NCBI GenBank assembly: GCA_014898425.1
Contig: RCSZ01000007.1
Coordinates: 620,001-684,000, forward strand
Length of the DNA stretch: 64,000 nt
Direction of reading: 5' to 3'
Source: Botryotinia globosa
Lineage: Eukaryota; Ascomycota; Leotiomycetes; Helotiales; Sclerotiniaceae
In this document: positions 11,876 through 23,913 of the stretch, one piece after another
Numbering within the stretch: position 1 is the stretch's first letter
Layout: every line of letters begins with the position of its first letter
Notes under the pieces: model-generated
The model's database searches: none
Told to the model about the DNA's origin: nothing
The model's input: only the letters and a program-made list of their open reading frames with translations
Position numbers and translations under genes: made by a program

Positions 11876-14800
11876 ATGCCTTCCAGAATTTCTTCTCGTG
11901 TCATTGGAATTGACGTTGGAGGAACCAATACAGTGGGTGACAATTGAAGTATACTCCCATTAACATCTACTGATGATTGATTGTAGGATGCAGTTATTTT
12001 ACAGAATGATAATGTATTAGCATGGCATAAGACACCAACAACCCCAGATATTCAAGATGGCGTTGAACAAGCAATTGCTGCTGTCATAAAAAATGCTCAA
12101 ATCTCGAAAGATAGTATAGATTTCATCAAGATTGGGACGACAGTAAGTCAATCTTGTCTTCAACACTCACGTTCTACTTCCTACTTCCCATTTCCCACTG
12201 CCTATTTCCCTTCCTTACCATAGGTCTCGTATTGAGAATCATGGGTATGAACATTCGATTCCTCCTACGTTCCGAAGTCTCCCCAGCAAAAAGTCTCATA
12301 TTGGTCCTTCTCGGATCATACTTGTATTTGACTCTATTCTTTCCCCATCTTTCTCATCGTTTATATTTGTGATTCATAGTCGAGATCTAATCTTTTTCCT
12401 TTGTAGCAATTTGTGAATGCAGTCCTCGAACAAAATGCTTCTAAATTAGATAAAGTGGCCGTTGTAAGGTTATGCGGTCCTTACTCGAGGGGCTCACCAC
12501 CATTCGGTACGTTATATGTCGACCACTCTCCATTAAACAAAACATGACCTAACGCTCCTGATCTTAGTTGGTTTCCCTGCGTCATTAAGGCAGTTAATGG
12601 AAGGTCACTATGGCTATGTGGATGGTGGCCTACAAGGTATGTCTGTTGAATATCTTCAAATTCTTACATAGGTACTAATAAATCCAAGTTGATGGAACCC
12701 CAATCTCCAAAGTAAACGTTGCGCAACTCAGAGAACAAGCTTCAATTATCAGATCAAAATCAATATCAAGTGTTGTGGTTATTGGAATATACTCTCCATC
12801 CGACCCAGCTCAAGAGGAGTTTGCCCGACAGATTCTCGCCGAAGAATTAGGCTCAGAGTATGATATATCATGTTCACATACCATTGGAAGATTAGGATTT
12901 CTTGAGCGTGAGAATGCTAGCATTTTAAATGCAAGTTTGAGACGATTTGCCCGTCATGTCATTGCCGGCTTTGCACATGCGGTCCATGACCTTAAAAACG
13001 CCAGCTTATATATTACACTAAATGATGGAACTTTAAGTAAAGCATCAATAGCTGCAGAGCATCCAGTGAGATGCTTTTCCTCCGGCCCAACAAATAGTGC
13101 AAGGGGCGCGGCACTTCTTGCAAAGAATGAACGTATGGATCTTGAGGGCGATAGCGAAGTTCTAGTGGTAGATGTTGGAGGGTAAGAACTTTCTCCTTGA
13201 ACTAGTCTCGGTAATGATATTGACACCCTATAGCACCACCACTGATATTTGTGCTCTTCTTAAATCCGGTTACCCAAGACAATCTGCCGCCTTTGTCAAA
13301 ATCGCAGGGGTCAGGACCAATTTCACAATTCCCGATGTTTATAGCATTGCCTTGGGTGGAGGGTCACTCATCCGTACAACATCTTCAGGGAAAACAACAG
13401 TTGGTCCAGATTCTGTTGGTCCCAAATTAGAAATGGAGAGTATCGCATTTGGTGGAGAAACTTTGACTGTATGATTTACCCTTTTGAGCTCCAAGGAAGA
13501 AACTTACATTTTTAGGCTACTGATCTTGTATTGTCGAACGAGAGAACCGATATCATTCCGGACGAACTCAGAATCGGTGGACATTCTGAAATTCAACGAG
13601 CTTTGGAAGATGCGATTGATCAAGTGAAAACAAAACAAGGATATGCTACCGTTATTCTTGTAGGCGGAGGCAGTATTATTGTAGGGAAGGATATTGCCGG
13701 AGTAGGAGAAGTAATCAGGCCAAAATATCTGGAAGTCGCAAATGCAGTTGGAGCTGCTGTAAGTTGAATTATGTCCTTCATGCCTGGGAATGGAACTGAT
13801 TTGGATGTCTAGATTGGAAAGATTAGTGGTCATGTTGATACGGTCGTTACACCCGGGGAAAGGACCATGGAGGAAGAAATTGAGGAGGCAAAGCTACTGG
13901 CAATCCGAAGATGTGTTGCTGCGGGCGGCGACGAAAAAACTATCGAAGTTGTGGAAGTCGATACACTACCTATTAATTACGTTACAAACGGGTCTACGCA
14001 GTTGGTCGTTCGAGTGGTTGGTGATTTGCGCAATACTGGAGAAAAGGTTCAAGACCTGGAGACGATGCCAATAACGATGTCGACATTCAAACCTAGGAGA
14101 GCAGATTCTGGATATAGTGCAAGTGGCTTGGATAGTCCTGTGGATACGAAAGCTTCAACCTACGATATTCTTGAGCATGTTGATCTAGAATCCTATCGTC
14201 CACGCATTGAAGGTGATATATGGCATCTTTCGGAAATCGATCTCAAATTCCTTATGGACGGTACAGGAGTCTTGGGCGTAGGAAGTTGTGGCGAACCATA
14301 TCCAAGTTATATTGCTTGTTTAATTGCTTTGGAGAGTGGTGAAGGGCTGAGGATTAGAAGACAAGATACTCTTCCTGATGATGCATTGATTATGTCGGCG
14401 GGATTTATGGTATGTTGATTTGATAATCATTCAACGTCAAGTTACTCATAATTGCAGGGTTCACCAACTGTATACCTGGAACGCATACCCGGTTTGAACG
14501 AGTAAGTTACCTTTCGATGTCCACAACTCACCATGTTGTATACTGACAAGTGTTTTAGAATTACCGATACAGTCAAAGCTCTTATGTCAGCCACAGGACA
14601 TTCCTCATTCGATGCAACTATACCTAACGAAATCGGTGGTATGAATTCTTTTGAAGCCCTTCTCACTGGTCATCGATTCGGAAAGCCTACTCTCGACAGC
14701 GATTGTGTAGCACGAGCATACCCTATGGTTTGGCAGACAGTCAGATGTTTAAATGGTGTTTCAGTCACTCCAGCTGCTGTTGCCAATGGATGTGGAGGAA

Positions 14801-15504
14801 CCGAAGTTTTCGTAAATTCAAAGGATGCCGAGGAAGCAGAACTTCTCATGCGGGATGCATGCACGAAACAAGGTTCCTTGTCAGGAATGGTGGTCAATCC
14901 AATACGTGGCGAAGAAGCAAGAACACTGCCTTCGAATAGTTATTCATGGGCTTGGCAAATCGGTCGTTCAATCGCAATCGCTCGCTCCAAGAAAGTTGAT
15001 CCGGTCAAAGATCTGATGCGAACACAAAATGGAACTAAACTATTCAGTGGTAAAGTTGTGAGAGTTACGAGAAAGGTAGCAGAAGGTTTCACTCGAGGTA
15101 GTGTCTTGTTGGATCACATCACTTCTTCTACATCAACCACCTCTACTGGCGAAAAAGTTACCTCATCACTATATGTCGAATTCGAGAACGAAAATCTTTG
15201 CGCTATTTTAAAGACTCCCGGGAAAAAAGATGAGGTTTTGGCAGTCTGTCCGGATTTAATCGTTGTGCTGGACATGGCAAATGGAGCACCACTAGGAATC
15301 TCGGATTATAAATACGGACTCAGAGTCAGCGTCATCGCATTAAAAGCACCAGAGGTCTGGACCACAGAGGAAGGATTGAAAATGGGAGGACCAAGAGCTT
15401 TTGGTTTGGATATGGATTATGTTGGTGTGTGTGCGGAAAGTCAATATGAAGCTCCGAAAAGTGTTTGGGAACTCTTTGGGGATGAGGTGGAAAGAAAAGC
15501 TTGA
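11876..15504 (+). CDS. hydantoinase/oxoprolinase-DUF917 fusion protein (979 aa, 10 exons)
   Basis: A large cytosolic protein of the ASKHA-fold hydantoinase A/5-oxoprolinase family fused to a C-terminal DUF917 domain, an arrangement known in fungi. ATP-dependent cleavage of a hydantoin- or oxoproline-like cyclic amide is the family expectation; the actual substrate is unknown. Exons: 11876-11932, 11987-12142, 12407-12506, 12568-12636, 12689-13181, 13234-13468, 13516-13758, 13813-14409, 14458-14501 and 14559-15504, totalling 980 codons, all with GT..AG ends and consistent phases. Two phosphate-binding motifs are visible: IGIDVGGTNT at the N-terminus and VVDVGGTTTDIC, which is only completed by splicing exons 5 and 6. 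DUF917 begins roughly at residue 590 (DLESYRPRIEGDIWHLSEID). Intron 2 (12143-12406, 264 nt) is much longer than the other eight (46-61 nt). Confidence 0.93.
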
Positions 15505-16090
15505 AAGTTGAGGTTACCTTGAGGGTAATGGGGGGAGGATGGACGGAAGTAATGGAGATGAGATGGCTTGGGATTGAGAGATTCGAGACGAAGTAATTAC
15601 AGAGATATCCCTATTTGTTTTTGATCTTTCCTCACATTAGTTTTTCATGAAAGGAAACTTTTTATTCCATCCATTTCCAGATTTTTCGTTGTCTGGAATG
15701 TATTTTCTTAAAATGTAGGTGCAGGCGGGAGATACATGTGTATATGTATGTATATATATATATATTTGAGGGGGGATAAGAATAAGGAGAATAGTCTACC
15801 ATAAGATTCTATAAGACTTATATAGAGTTCCGTATACGAATGAATAGGTTGGAAATCAAATGGAATATTACATACTAAATGCTGGGGTTTTTTTCGGATT
15901 GCTTTTGGGGGGAGGTGGGGAGGTGAGGAGGCTGAAAGTATGAAAGTATGAAAGTATAAAAAGTGAGGTTTGTGTGAGGTTGTGAGATTGTGATTGAGAT
16001 TGAGATTGTAGTATTGAGATTGTAGTATTGAGTGGTTGAGTGGTTTTGGGGGTTGATGTATGAATTGGAAGTTGATGTGTAGGTTGATGT

Positions 16091-16180
16091 ATAAAGATAT
16101 AAAGATATAAAGATATAAAGATATAAAGATATAAAGATATAAAGATATAAAGATATAAAGATATAAAGATATAAAGATAT
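16091..16180. repeat. 8-bp satellite (ATAAAGAT), about 11 copies
   Basis: Perfect tandem copies of ATAAAGAT. Read on the minus strand they create an artificial Ile/Ser/Leu/Tyr-repeat open frame that should not be annotated as a gene. Confidence 0.95.
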
Positions 16181-16707
16181 CTTTACAAAACACCTCTTAC
16201 TTTTCTCTTTCCTTTCTTATATCCCATCTCTATCTCTATATACAATTCTCTCAAATTTCAATCCCGAAAAAAATCTATTCATTAATTGATTAATTAATTA
16301 ATCATTAATTAATTAATTAATTCATTAGTCAACCCACCCCAATCCAAAACCCATCCTCCCATATTCCCCCTTGCATATACGTCCACATTCTCCAAACTTT
16401 ATTTCTCCCTACCCAGTGCCCACCCAAGCTACCTCCTAGTGAGAGTGGACAACACACACTCTAGGTTTTTTTCTCGGCAGCCAAGAATGCACAAGTGTGG
16501 ACGGGAAAATACATGTCTTTATCCGAATCTCCCTGAGTATTCCCGAGGTGGAGGTATGTAGGTAGGAGAGGTGATATGGTGGACGTGTGGACTCTGGAGG
16601 TGATGGATGATGGATCATGAATGGGATTGAAGATTTTTCTTATATCTAGATTTACGGTATTATATGATTCATATCTACATGGATAGGTGGGTAGGGATAA
16701 ATAGATG

Positions 16708-17540
16708 TAGTAAAACCTCTCTATAAGAATCCTCTCTATAAGAAACCTCTCTATAAGAAACCTCTCTATAAGAATCCTCTCTATAAGAATAACCTCTATT
16801 ATCCTTATTTTTCTAATCCCCAAAAAAATTAAAACTAAAAAAGGCCTATATCCTTAAAACCCCTTTATTAGAATATCCTTATATTTCTCAATTCTAAAAT
16901 CACATATATGCTTATTGAATTAATAAAATTAATAAAATTATTAGAATTTAAACTATAATATTATATTACATAAAGAATTTAATTACATATTATAAAAAAA
17001 TAAAAAAATATGAAATTATTACAAAATTATTATAAAATATAATCCAATCGAAACTAATCAGAAGTTAATTATTATTAAATCAGGATTAATCGAATACTTT
17101 TATACAAAGATACCTCTACAGAAGAACTTGGTTATACCGGACTGAGATTTTCGACCAATCAAATCCGGTATATCCAAGATTCCGGTATAAAAAATAATGG
17201 CCCAAGCTTTCTAACCAAAATTTATATCCGATTTCAGTTCCAAACCCCGATATTTTCGAAAAAATCATGTGACTAAAGCGAATTATGCTTATTAATCAAA
17301 AAAACAAGCTTATTCAGCTAAATTTATCACCAAAATTTACACCGGATTCATGAAAAAAGTGTCCGGTATACCGGTATATCCAAAAAATCCGGTATCACCA
17401 TATAAAAAGTGTTCAAATAAGGAAATTATTCCGGTATATCCAAGATTCCGGTATATCCCAGTCCGGTATAGCCAAGTTTTTCTGTATATATTTTTAAAAA
17501 AGACAACAAAAACCGATATCTTTATAGAGAGGTTTTGCTG
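16708..17540. mobile_element. non-autonomous Tc1/mariner (pogo)-type element, about 830 bp
   Basis: The left end TAGTAAAACCTCTCTATAA and the reverse complement of the right end CAGCAAAACCTCTCTATAA are near-identical terminal inverted repeats. The interior is AT-rich, has no transposase, and carries repeated motifs such as CCGGTATATCC. Just inside the left end the terminal motif CCTCTCTATAAGAA is repeated about five times in tandem. A TA follows the right end; the left target duplication is not clear, perhaps because the first base mutated. Classification rests on the shape of the ends only. Confidence 0.65.
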
Positions 17541-17617
17541 TATTGTATGTACAAAGTATATACATACATAACTATACAATATATCCGCGCATTATCCCAC
17601 CCCCCACCTCTTCCATC

Positions 17618-17621
<4 letters not shown>

Positions 17622-17658
<37 letters not shown>
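17622..17658. repeat. CT dinucleotide microsatellite
   Basis: About 18 uninterrupted CT units, seen directly. Confidence 0.95.
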
Positions 17659-17662
<4 letters not shown>

Positions 17663-17893
17663 TCCTCTCAACTCTCGAGTCTCTAACTACGACTCACAAG
17701 TCACGAGCCTACAACCAATCATACCCAACCCCAACCCATGCACCCTCCGTCCACAAAATAAAATATAAGATGGGGAACCAGTGCGGGGATGTGGGGATCT
17801 GAAGAGTGGACGACACTGCCATTGATTACCCATCTTGTGAGAAATCTTACCGGCCGGCGTGGCAATGGCATATGTTGTTCTCTCCTTTGTCGT

Positions 17894-17936
17894 CATGTGA
17901 TGTGATGTGATGTGTTGTGATGTGATGTGATGTGAT
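17894..17936. repeat. GTGAT pentanucleotide array
   Basis: About eight tandem GTGAT units with one variant (GTGTT). Seen directly. Confidence 0.9.
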
Positions 17937-18617
17937 CAGATTTGATTAGGTAATTAACCTTACCCATGTATCTATCCATCATGCCAATAGTTGATCATTA
18001 CGCCTTCCGATTTCTCTCATTGGAAACTCCACTTCAAGAAAGTACTAATACTACTAGGGACTATGTAATACCAAGATCTGAAAAGGTGGAAGGAAAACCA
18101 CTAAAAGCCCCTTCATCTGACAACAAACAAGTTACAACCACGTTCCCAGCACGTCCACCATGCGAAAAATGGGATGTCATGGGAAAGAACAAGCTAACAC
18201 TTCTTTCTTCAAGCAACGTGTGCATGCAGAGTATGGGGAGGAGAAAATCTGGGGATGTCAGCTGCGTGGTGCTTCGTATGTGTAGTATTACATGTCTGGG
18301 TATGCGATGGAGAGGTCTGGGTAGGATCGTCACGTTTGCTAGCTAGGAGATGGGGAGCACTTGGAGAGGGAATTCGGAATACGTAAATGAGGTGGACGCT
18401 TCAGGGGGGGTTCCTGCTTGGCGGAGGAGCGTTGCACTTGGCTTTGATGATGGGGGTTTTTTATTTTGGTCGTACCTGAATTCTTGGGAGAGGTGGTAGT
18501 GCTGGTGTTGGTGTTGATGCTGGTGCTGGTGCTAGGACCCGCGCCCGAGGCTTGGACATGTCATGACGGGGCAATCAAAGAGTTGAGATGGAGGGGAGAT
18601 GGAGGATGAGATGAACG

Positions 18618-18629
18618 ATTATATAAAGA
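18618..18629 (+). promoter_or_regulatory. possible TATA box of the GH43-like gene
   Basis: The motif ATTATATAAAGAG lies about 230 bases before the ATG at 18854. A pyrimidine-rich leader follows. The position is plausible for a fungal TATA element with a 5' leader of roughly 200 nt; this is inference only. Confidence 0.35.
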
Positions 18630-18853
18630 GGAGCGGTTGAACCCGCAAAGTTTCCTTTTTCCCAGTCCCCAGTACTAAGTTTGAAGTTCTAATAGACTTC
18701 GATTCGTGAAGTGTGAATTGTGAAGAAGATTGTTTATATCTTCTTCTTTAACACTTAGTTCTCTCGCGCGCTCCTCCCCTTCCTCTAGAGTTGGGAAATT
18801 AACAGAACAGAAGAACCTTTCTTCTCTCTCTCTTCATACATCCAACCAACAAA

Positions 18854-20645
18854 ATGAGGAATCCCCTCTTATCCACCCTCCTCCTAGGCTCATCACTCCT
18901 AGGAGCCGCAACATGTCTCAACACCACGATATCCAATTCCTTCGTCAACATGTTTTCCACAGACGGTGATCTCATCGATTCCACCTCCGGCAAGATCGAT
19001 TATTTCGAAGGCCAATTTCTGTGGTACGGCTTGAATTTCGGCTGTGGCAAAGATTTCTGCGGAATCGAGAGTTGGAGTTCGCTGGATTTAGTCACGGTAT
19101 GTTTTATTTTTTCACATCTGCTACGTTGTGAGCTTCACAGCTTGCTGAAACCCCCAACCCTTTACTTGAAAATTCATGGGATGAGTTTTATTGGATCACT
19201 AATCTGATATCTCACAGTGGTCCTCTAATGGTCTCCTGTTCGACCCCAAAGAAAACGCCATGGCCACTATCTGCGAAGCATCCGGCAATTGCGGAAGACC
19301 ACACATGCTCTACGATTCTGACCGTGCCCTCTACATCCTCTGGGTCAACGCCGGTGTCCCCGGCTACGTAATTCTCACGTCCTCTTCTCCCACCTCCGGA
19401 TTCGTGCCTGAATCCTCCCGTGCTCTCGTGGGATACCAACCCGATCCCGCCACCCATCAAGCGGGCGATTTCTCCGTCGCCATAATCAACGGAACGGGTT
19501 ATATCGCCTATGCAATCATTGATTTTACCACTGTCGGAGCCTCCATCTGGCCTCCATTCAAACAGGCCATCTACACCCAGCAACTGACCAGCGATTTCAT
19601 GAACACGACTGGAAACGCAACACAGGTTCTCCCCGTAGGAGATCTCGTGGATTTCCAGGCCGAGTCTCCGGATATCTTTTTCCGCGATGGTTATTACTAC
19701 ATCTCCGCATCCAACACGTGCGGTTTCTGTCAAGGAACACTCTTGATCATGTACCGCGCCACCGACATCTCCGGTCCATGGACTCGTCAAATCATCAGCA
19801 GCGATACATGCGGTGGACAAACCACCAGTGTTTTGACCATTCCCTCCTCCACCGGCGGTGACGCAGTATATATCCATCAAGCCGATATCCAAGCCAGCGC
19901 TCCCCTCGCCGGCCCCCGAAACGCACAACATGGTCATCAATTCCAAGTTCTCAATTTCAACTCCGACGGTTCAATTCAAGACTTGAATTGTTCCGCCTCC
20001 CTCAGCAGCACCATCGCTCTCCCACCCACCAACAGCAGTACCCCCATCAACGGACTAGCCAAAAGCGCCTCCCTCGGTTCCGGAAACGAACATCAAGACT
20101 ACTACCTCAACTGTTCGCTCCCCCAATACGCACTGTACCAAACCTTCTCCACCCCACAATCCGGAAACCTCACAAGCGTCAGCGTCAACCTCGCAGGCGA
20201 CGCCCCAACCGACAACGTAACCCTCACCATCTTCCGTTTCTCCAACACCACCGCCCTCTTCTCCCCCTTCTACCAATGGGAAACCCTCTCCACCATCGAC
20301 ATCACACCCTCCGAACTAAGCGCCGCCGTGCTCGCCATTTCCATCCCCGTCGGTCACGAAGTGTCCGCAGGCGATAATATCGGCATCGCCATCACCAGTT
20401 TGGGAATCACACCCGTCTGCGTCGTGATGCGTGGGACCACCAGCGAATACGCGACTGCGTGGGCGGGAGCTGCGAATGGTGGATTTGTCCCTGCACAGAG
20501 TGTGGGAGACAAGCTTGCGGGATCGGGCGCAGTTTTGTATGCGCAGGGTGCGAGCCAGGTTAGCTTTAGAGGAAAAAATGGGAACGAGGTTCCGATTTTG
20601 GAGGTGAGTGGGAGAGAACTTAAATGGTATGCGATTGTTGAATAG
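18854..20645 (+). CDS. secreted GH43-like glycoside hydrolase (556 aa, 2 exons)
   Basis: An extracellular protein with a signal peptide (about residues 1-21, MRNPLLSTLLLGSSLLGAAT) and a five-bladed beta-propeller-type sequence resembling glycoside hydrolase family 43, which cleaves arabinan, xylan or galactan side chains. Exons 18854-19096 and 19218-20645 give 557 codons; the intron (121 nt) has GTATGT..CACAG ends. Family-like features are DSTSGKIDYFEGQFLWYGLN, the ESWSSLDLVTWSSNGLLFDP segment rebuilt across the intron, SPDIFFRDGYYYISASNTCG and the GPW motif. Several N-glycosylation sequons (NTT, NGT, NSS) fit secretion. The C-terminal about 200 residues look like a beta-sandwich accessory domain. 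The coding region is more GC-rich than its surroundings. The enzyme specificity cannot be read, and the catalytic acids were not assigned with certainty. Confidence 0.85.
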
Positions 20646-20761
20646 ATGGATGGGGAATTTTTTATATATGTATAATGAGATATTGGTAATGAAATTTATG
20701 AATAGAAAGTAAATTAAATCTTGAATTTTGCTTCTCCGGTGAAGTGACCACTTTCAACCTA

Positions 20762-21236
20762 CAGTACTAGGGCACAGATAGTTGTCGGACGCTAAAATCA
20801 CACCAAAAATGATCATTTTGTTCTATTTATATAAATAAAAAAGAAATATTTAAAACCATTAAAATTAATTAAAATTTTGATTGTGAAAAAATTATATAAT
20901 AAAAACTTAGAATTAATAATTTTTATAATTCTAAAATCTTAGAATATTATTATTTATAAGATTGAAATCGAATTCAAAAAAAAGTTCTTAATTTTCGCTT
21001 ATTTTACTAGTAAATTTCAATACCTTTAATTTATATCAACTTTCTATATAGATTTTATAATCAAAATAAATCCTAAAAATAAATCATATTTTTATTATTA
21101 AATTTTAATTAAAAATAAATAGAAAAATATAAAATATATTTAATTAAATCTATACTATTATCAAAAAATATATAGATAATCTATATAAGTTTTGGTGTGA
21201 TTTTAGCATCCGACAACTATCTGTGCCCGGTTACTG
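20762..21236. mobile_element. MITE with about 47-bp terminal inverted repeats and TA duplication
   Basis: The left end begins CAGTACTAGGGCACAGATAG and the reverse complement of the right end begins CAGTAACCGGGCACAGATAG. The match continues for about 47 bases through TTGTCGGA(C/T)GCTAAAATCAC with only four differences. TA dinucleotides flank both ends (20760-20761, 21237-21238), as expected for Tc1/mariner superfamily insertion. The 380-base interior is very AT-rich and non-coding. The remaining DNA between 20646 and 21562 holds no gene. Confidence 0.88.
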
Positions 21237-21562
21237 TAGAGATCTTTGTTTTCTGAATATTGGTAGGACGAGTAAATTAGTCCAAGGGAGGGAAGAGGAA
21301 AACTATAACGACTTCTAGATACTCAATAGTATCGCGATACTTTACGTAAGTTTTGGGGTTAGGTCTGTTGAGCTTGGAGCGATCATATATGACCAAACAC
21401 ATACATAGACTATACCGAAGACCCGTAGAAGAGAGAAGAAATGCAGAGACTTCATCCAGGGATATGTGTAATAAAGATCATGAAGTACACGAGCATGATC
21501 AGAGTCATCAGACCCAGAGATACAAAAACAAATACTATAATCTCCTACCTAGGTACAATACA

Positions 21563-23249
21563 TCATATATTCTTTGCTAAGCAGCTTTCATACACGGGAA
21601 ACATCTCTCTCTTCTCCAAAACATCTGCCAAGGTGAACATTTGTTGGATACCTGTCTTATCTCCCAGAACTCGACATCTACCAATAATCCAATCCCGCTG
21701 AATATCTGAAGTTGCCATCCGACCTGAATTAAGTAGAGGCCAAAGAAGAAAATAAGTACCAGCAATATGAGGAACGACACTAGTAGATAGCGGACTCGCA
21801 ATGAAGTTTTGGTCAGGTGAGCCACTAAATCCTAACGGAGTATGTACTTTGGGAACATCACCGTAGTATTGAGGTAGGGATGCACAAATGTCATCAATCA
21901 TTTGTTGCAAGGTTGTAAACCAAAGACAATAATCCATACTGGCAATAGGATATATGAATTTTCCCTCTTTGAATTGTTTACCAATTTCTTCATAAATAAA
22001 TATTCGACAGGTACGAAGATGATTCCAAATTTGAGTCACCCAGAAGTCTGAGTATACATGATAATATGTACCGAACATCGTACCTGATGTGGATGCAATG
22101 GGAATAGAATTGTAATGCCATTGGGGCGATCTGGACATCTCATTCGCGAGAGACGAAAAATTTATGTCCAATTCTATAGCTGCTCTAATTATGGAAGAAC
22201 TTTCATGAAGTATACCATCCTTTATATCAGCACGAAATGTGGTCAATTCCACAATTAGGTCGTTCAACTTCCAGGCTGGGTCATTTGCATCTAGAAAACT
22301 CGCAGCGTGTTTCTGTAACTCAATCAAATCATCAGGAACCCGAAATGAATGCCAGATACAACTTTGTAGGAGAATGGAATTCATTTGAAGAAACAATTGA
22401 AGTCCATGCCGAGTCTCCATTTGACGAAACCCACGTAATTTTATCATGGATGTTGCACCAGATATATGCCTATCACAATCCATCAAGGCATCTAAATTTT
22501 GACAGGTGAGTACTCCAAATGTATTGAACAGAACCACGGATATGATAGTGTAATCCTTGGTGGCCTCTTCAATGGATGACAATGCTGTATTAACAAGATG
22601 GAGTGCGTAACCAAAGGATTGAGTTGCTTTCTTAAGAAGAAACGGGTATTTGAAAGCATAAGCATATGCAGCCAAAGAAACTGCAGTGATGGTTGTGTAG
22701 AGTGTATGGTTTATATTGGGATCGTTGCGATGAAAGAATAAATACTCATAATATCCTTTGACAGGACCAGAGTCCCGAAATATGTGAGTAGAAAAAAAGA
22801 AGTCGATTGCACAATCATTGATAGTGTTTGAGATTTCTTTTGGAAGAACAAGAGGTGGTGGTTGAGACTTGAATGCGAGTGGACCTGATTAAGGAGTGTC
22901 AATAATAGCTGCCGAAGACATAGGCGACATTTTTGCCAAAGAATAAAAAGTTGCGAACCTGATATCATACAGGAAGCCCTTTTCTTAGATTTCCGAGGTT
23001 CATTATGCGCAGATCTTTCGAAATCTCTCAAATTTGAGTACTGGAACATTCTTTCCAAAGAATCTCCATATTGTGGACACTTCCAACCAGCCTTTAAACA
23101 TTGATTACAAGCTGGCATCACTTCGTCACACTGAACTTGTGGTCAGTAATGTATTGAATCTCTCGGGAAGCAACCAGACAACTAACCTTGATCTTCCGTT
23201 TCCTACAAGTCTGACATCCTTTTGATAACTTGCCGTGACGACGTACCAT
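21563..23249 (-). CDS. Zn2Cys6 fungal transcription factor (518 aa, 3 exons)
   Basis: A second Gal4-type zinc-cluster regulator, unrelated in detail to the one at 4.8-6.6 kb. Exons 23249-23187, 23130-22959 and 22884-21563 total 519 codons. The first intron interrupts the cluster between RKRKIK and its third cysteine. The spliced cluster has cysteines at residues 12, 15, 22, 29, 32 and 39 (CX2CX6CX6CX2CX6C). The regulatory domain shows the usual pattern: NTINDCAIDFFFSTHI, then a hydrophobic middle with HISGATSMIKLRG, and a C-terminal half ending VYESCLAKNI. It is divergently transcribed from an AYR1-like dehydrogenase with a 664-base shared upstream region, an arrangement often seen for a regulator and its target; that link is inference. 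Confidence 0.9.
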
Positions 23250-23913
23250 TATGAAGTAAAACAATGTTGCCGCTGTTCAAGTGAGTAGCAAGAGGGAGCA
23301 GAAACAGAGCTTCACACAATTAATGATGCGGAAGATTGAAAGTCATCCAACCCCAATCTCATTCGGTCGCTCGCAGTACTTTCCAAAGAAAATGGATTGG
23401 AAATCATATATAGAAATCATTATGGCTGACAAAATTGATTGATAGAAGAAGATAATGCAGGAAGATGGGAAAATCTAAGACACAGAGGGCACGTGAGGGG
23501 CTCGAAGGTATGCACAGGGTTCAGTGCACGTCCCTTTCTCAAGTGAAGCTAAACTCTTCTCAGAAGGTATTGCGGTACAACCAATCATTGAGACGAATTC
23601 AATAATGTTTCAATCGCGACAGCATCCTTCATCATCATCATTCATCATTGATTCTCATCATCACCAACACACACCAGGTTTCCCCCAAATCTGCTTCCTT
23701 CAATTGATATATTGATTAGCAATACAACTCTCGTATTTACTCATTATCCTCCAAGATAAACGGCACAACAATCACTCCATTCTTCCACCATGGAGGACTA
23801 CATATATCTCAGTATGCGACAATGTTGTCCCTCCATTACATTCTCGAAATCACTCTTCCCGGTCCTATCTTGAGACGAGTTCTTTCCCTCTTCCGTTCAA
23901 CATTTCATTCAGC
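23250..23913. promoter_or_regulatory. shared divergent promoter region
   Basis: 664 bases between two divergently oriented genes (zinc-cluster regulator to the left, SDR to the right). It contains a CATCATCATCATTCATCATTG-like stretch near 23630 and a pyrimidine-rich leader before 23914. No specific operator could be identified. Confidence 0.4.

Larger units (their letters stand above)
15505..18853. other. intergenic, repeat-rich, with a small transposon
   Basis: No supported gene. It contains an 8-bp satellite (16091-16180), an AT palindromic stretch near 16280-16325, a non-autonomous DNA transposon (16708-17540), a CT microsatellite (17622-17658) and a GTGAT pentamer array (17894-17936). 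Open frames here arise from the repeats. The 3' end leads into the promoter of the secreted GH43-like gene. Confidence 0.55.

Noticed and set aside
15708..16193. 161-codon minus-strand frame
   Set aside because: Encoded by the ATAAAGAT satellite; repeats of Phe-Ile-Ser-Leu-Tyr are artefacts.
17337..17579. Minus-strand frame with repeated Tyr-Thr-Gly
   Set aside because: Lies inside the non-autonomous transposon and is made by its CCGGTATATCC repeats.
17966..18346. 126-codon plus-strand frame
   Set aside because: No domain, no splice-consistent neighbours, and an equally long frame on the opposite strand.
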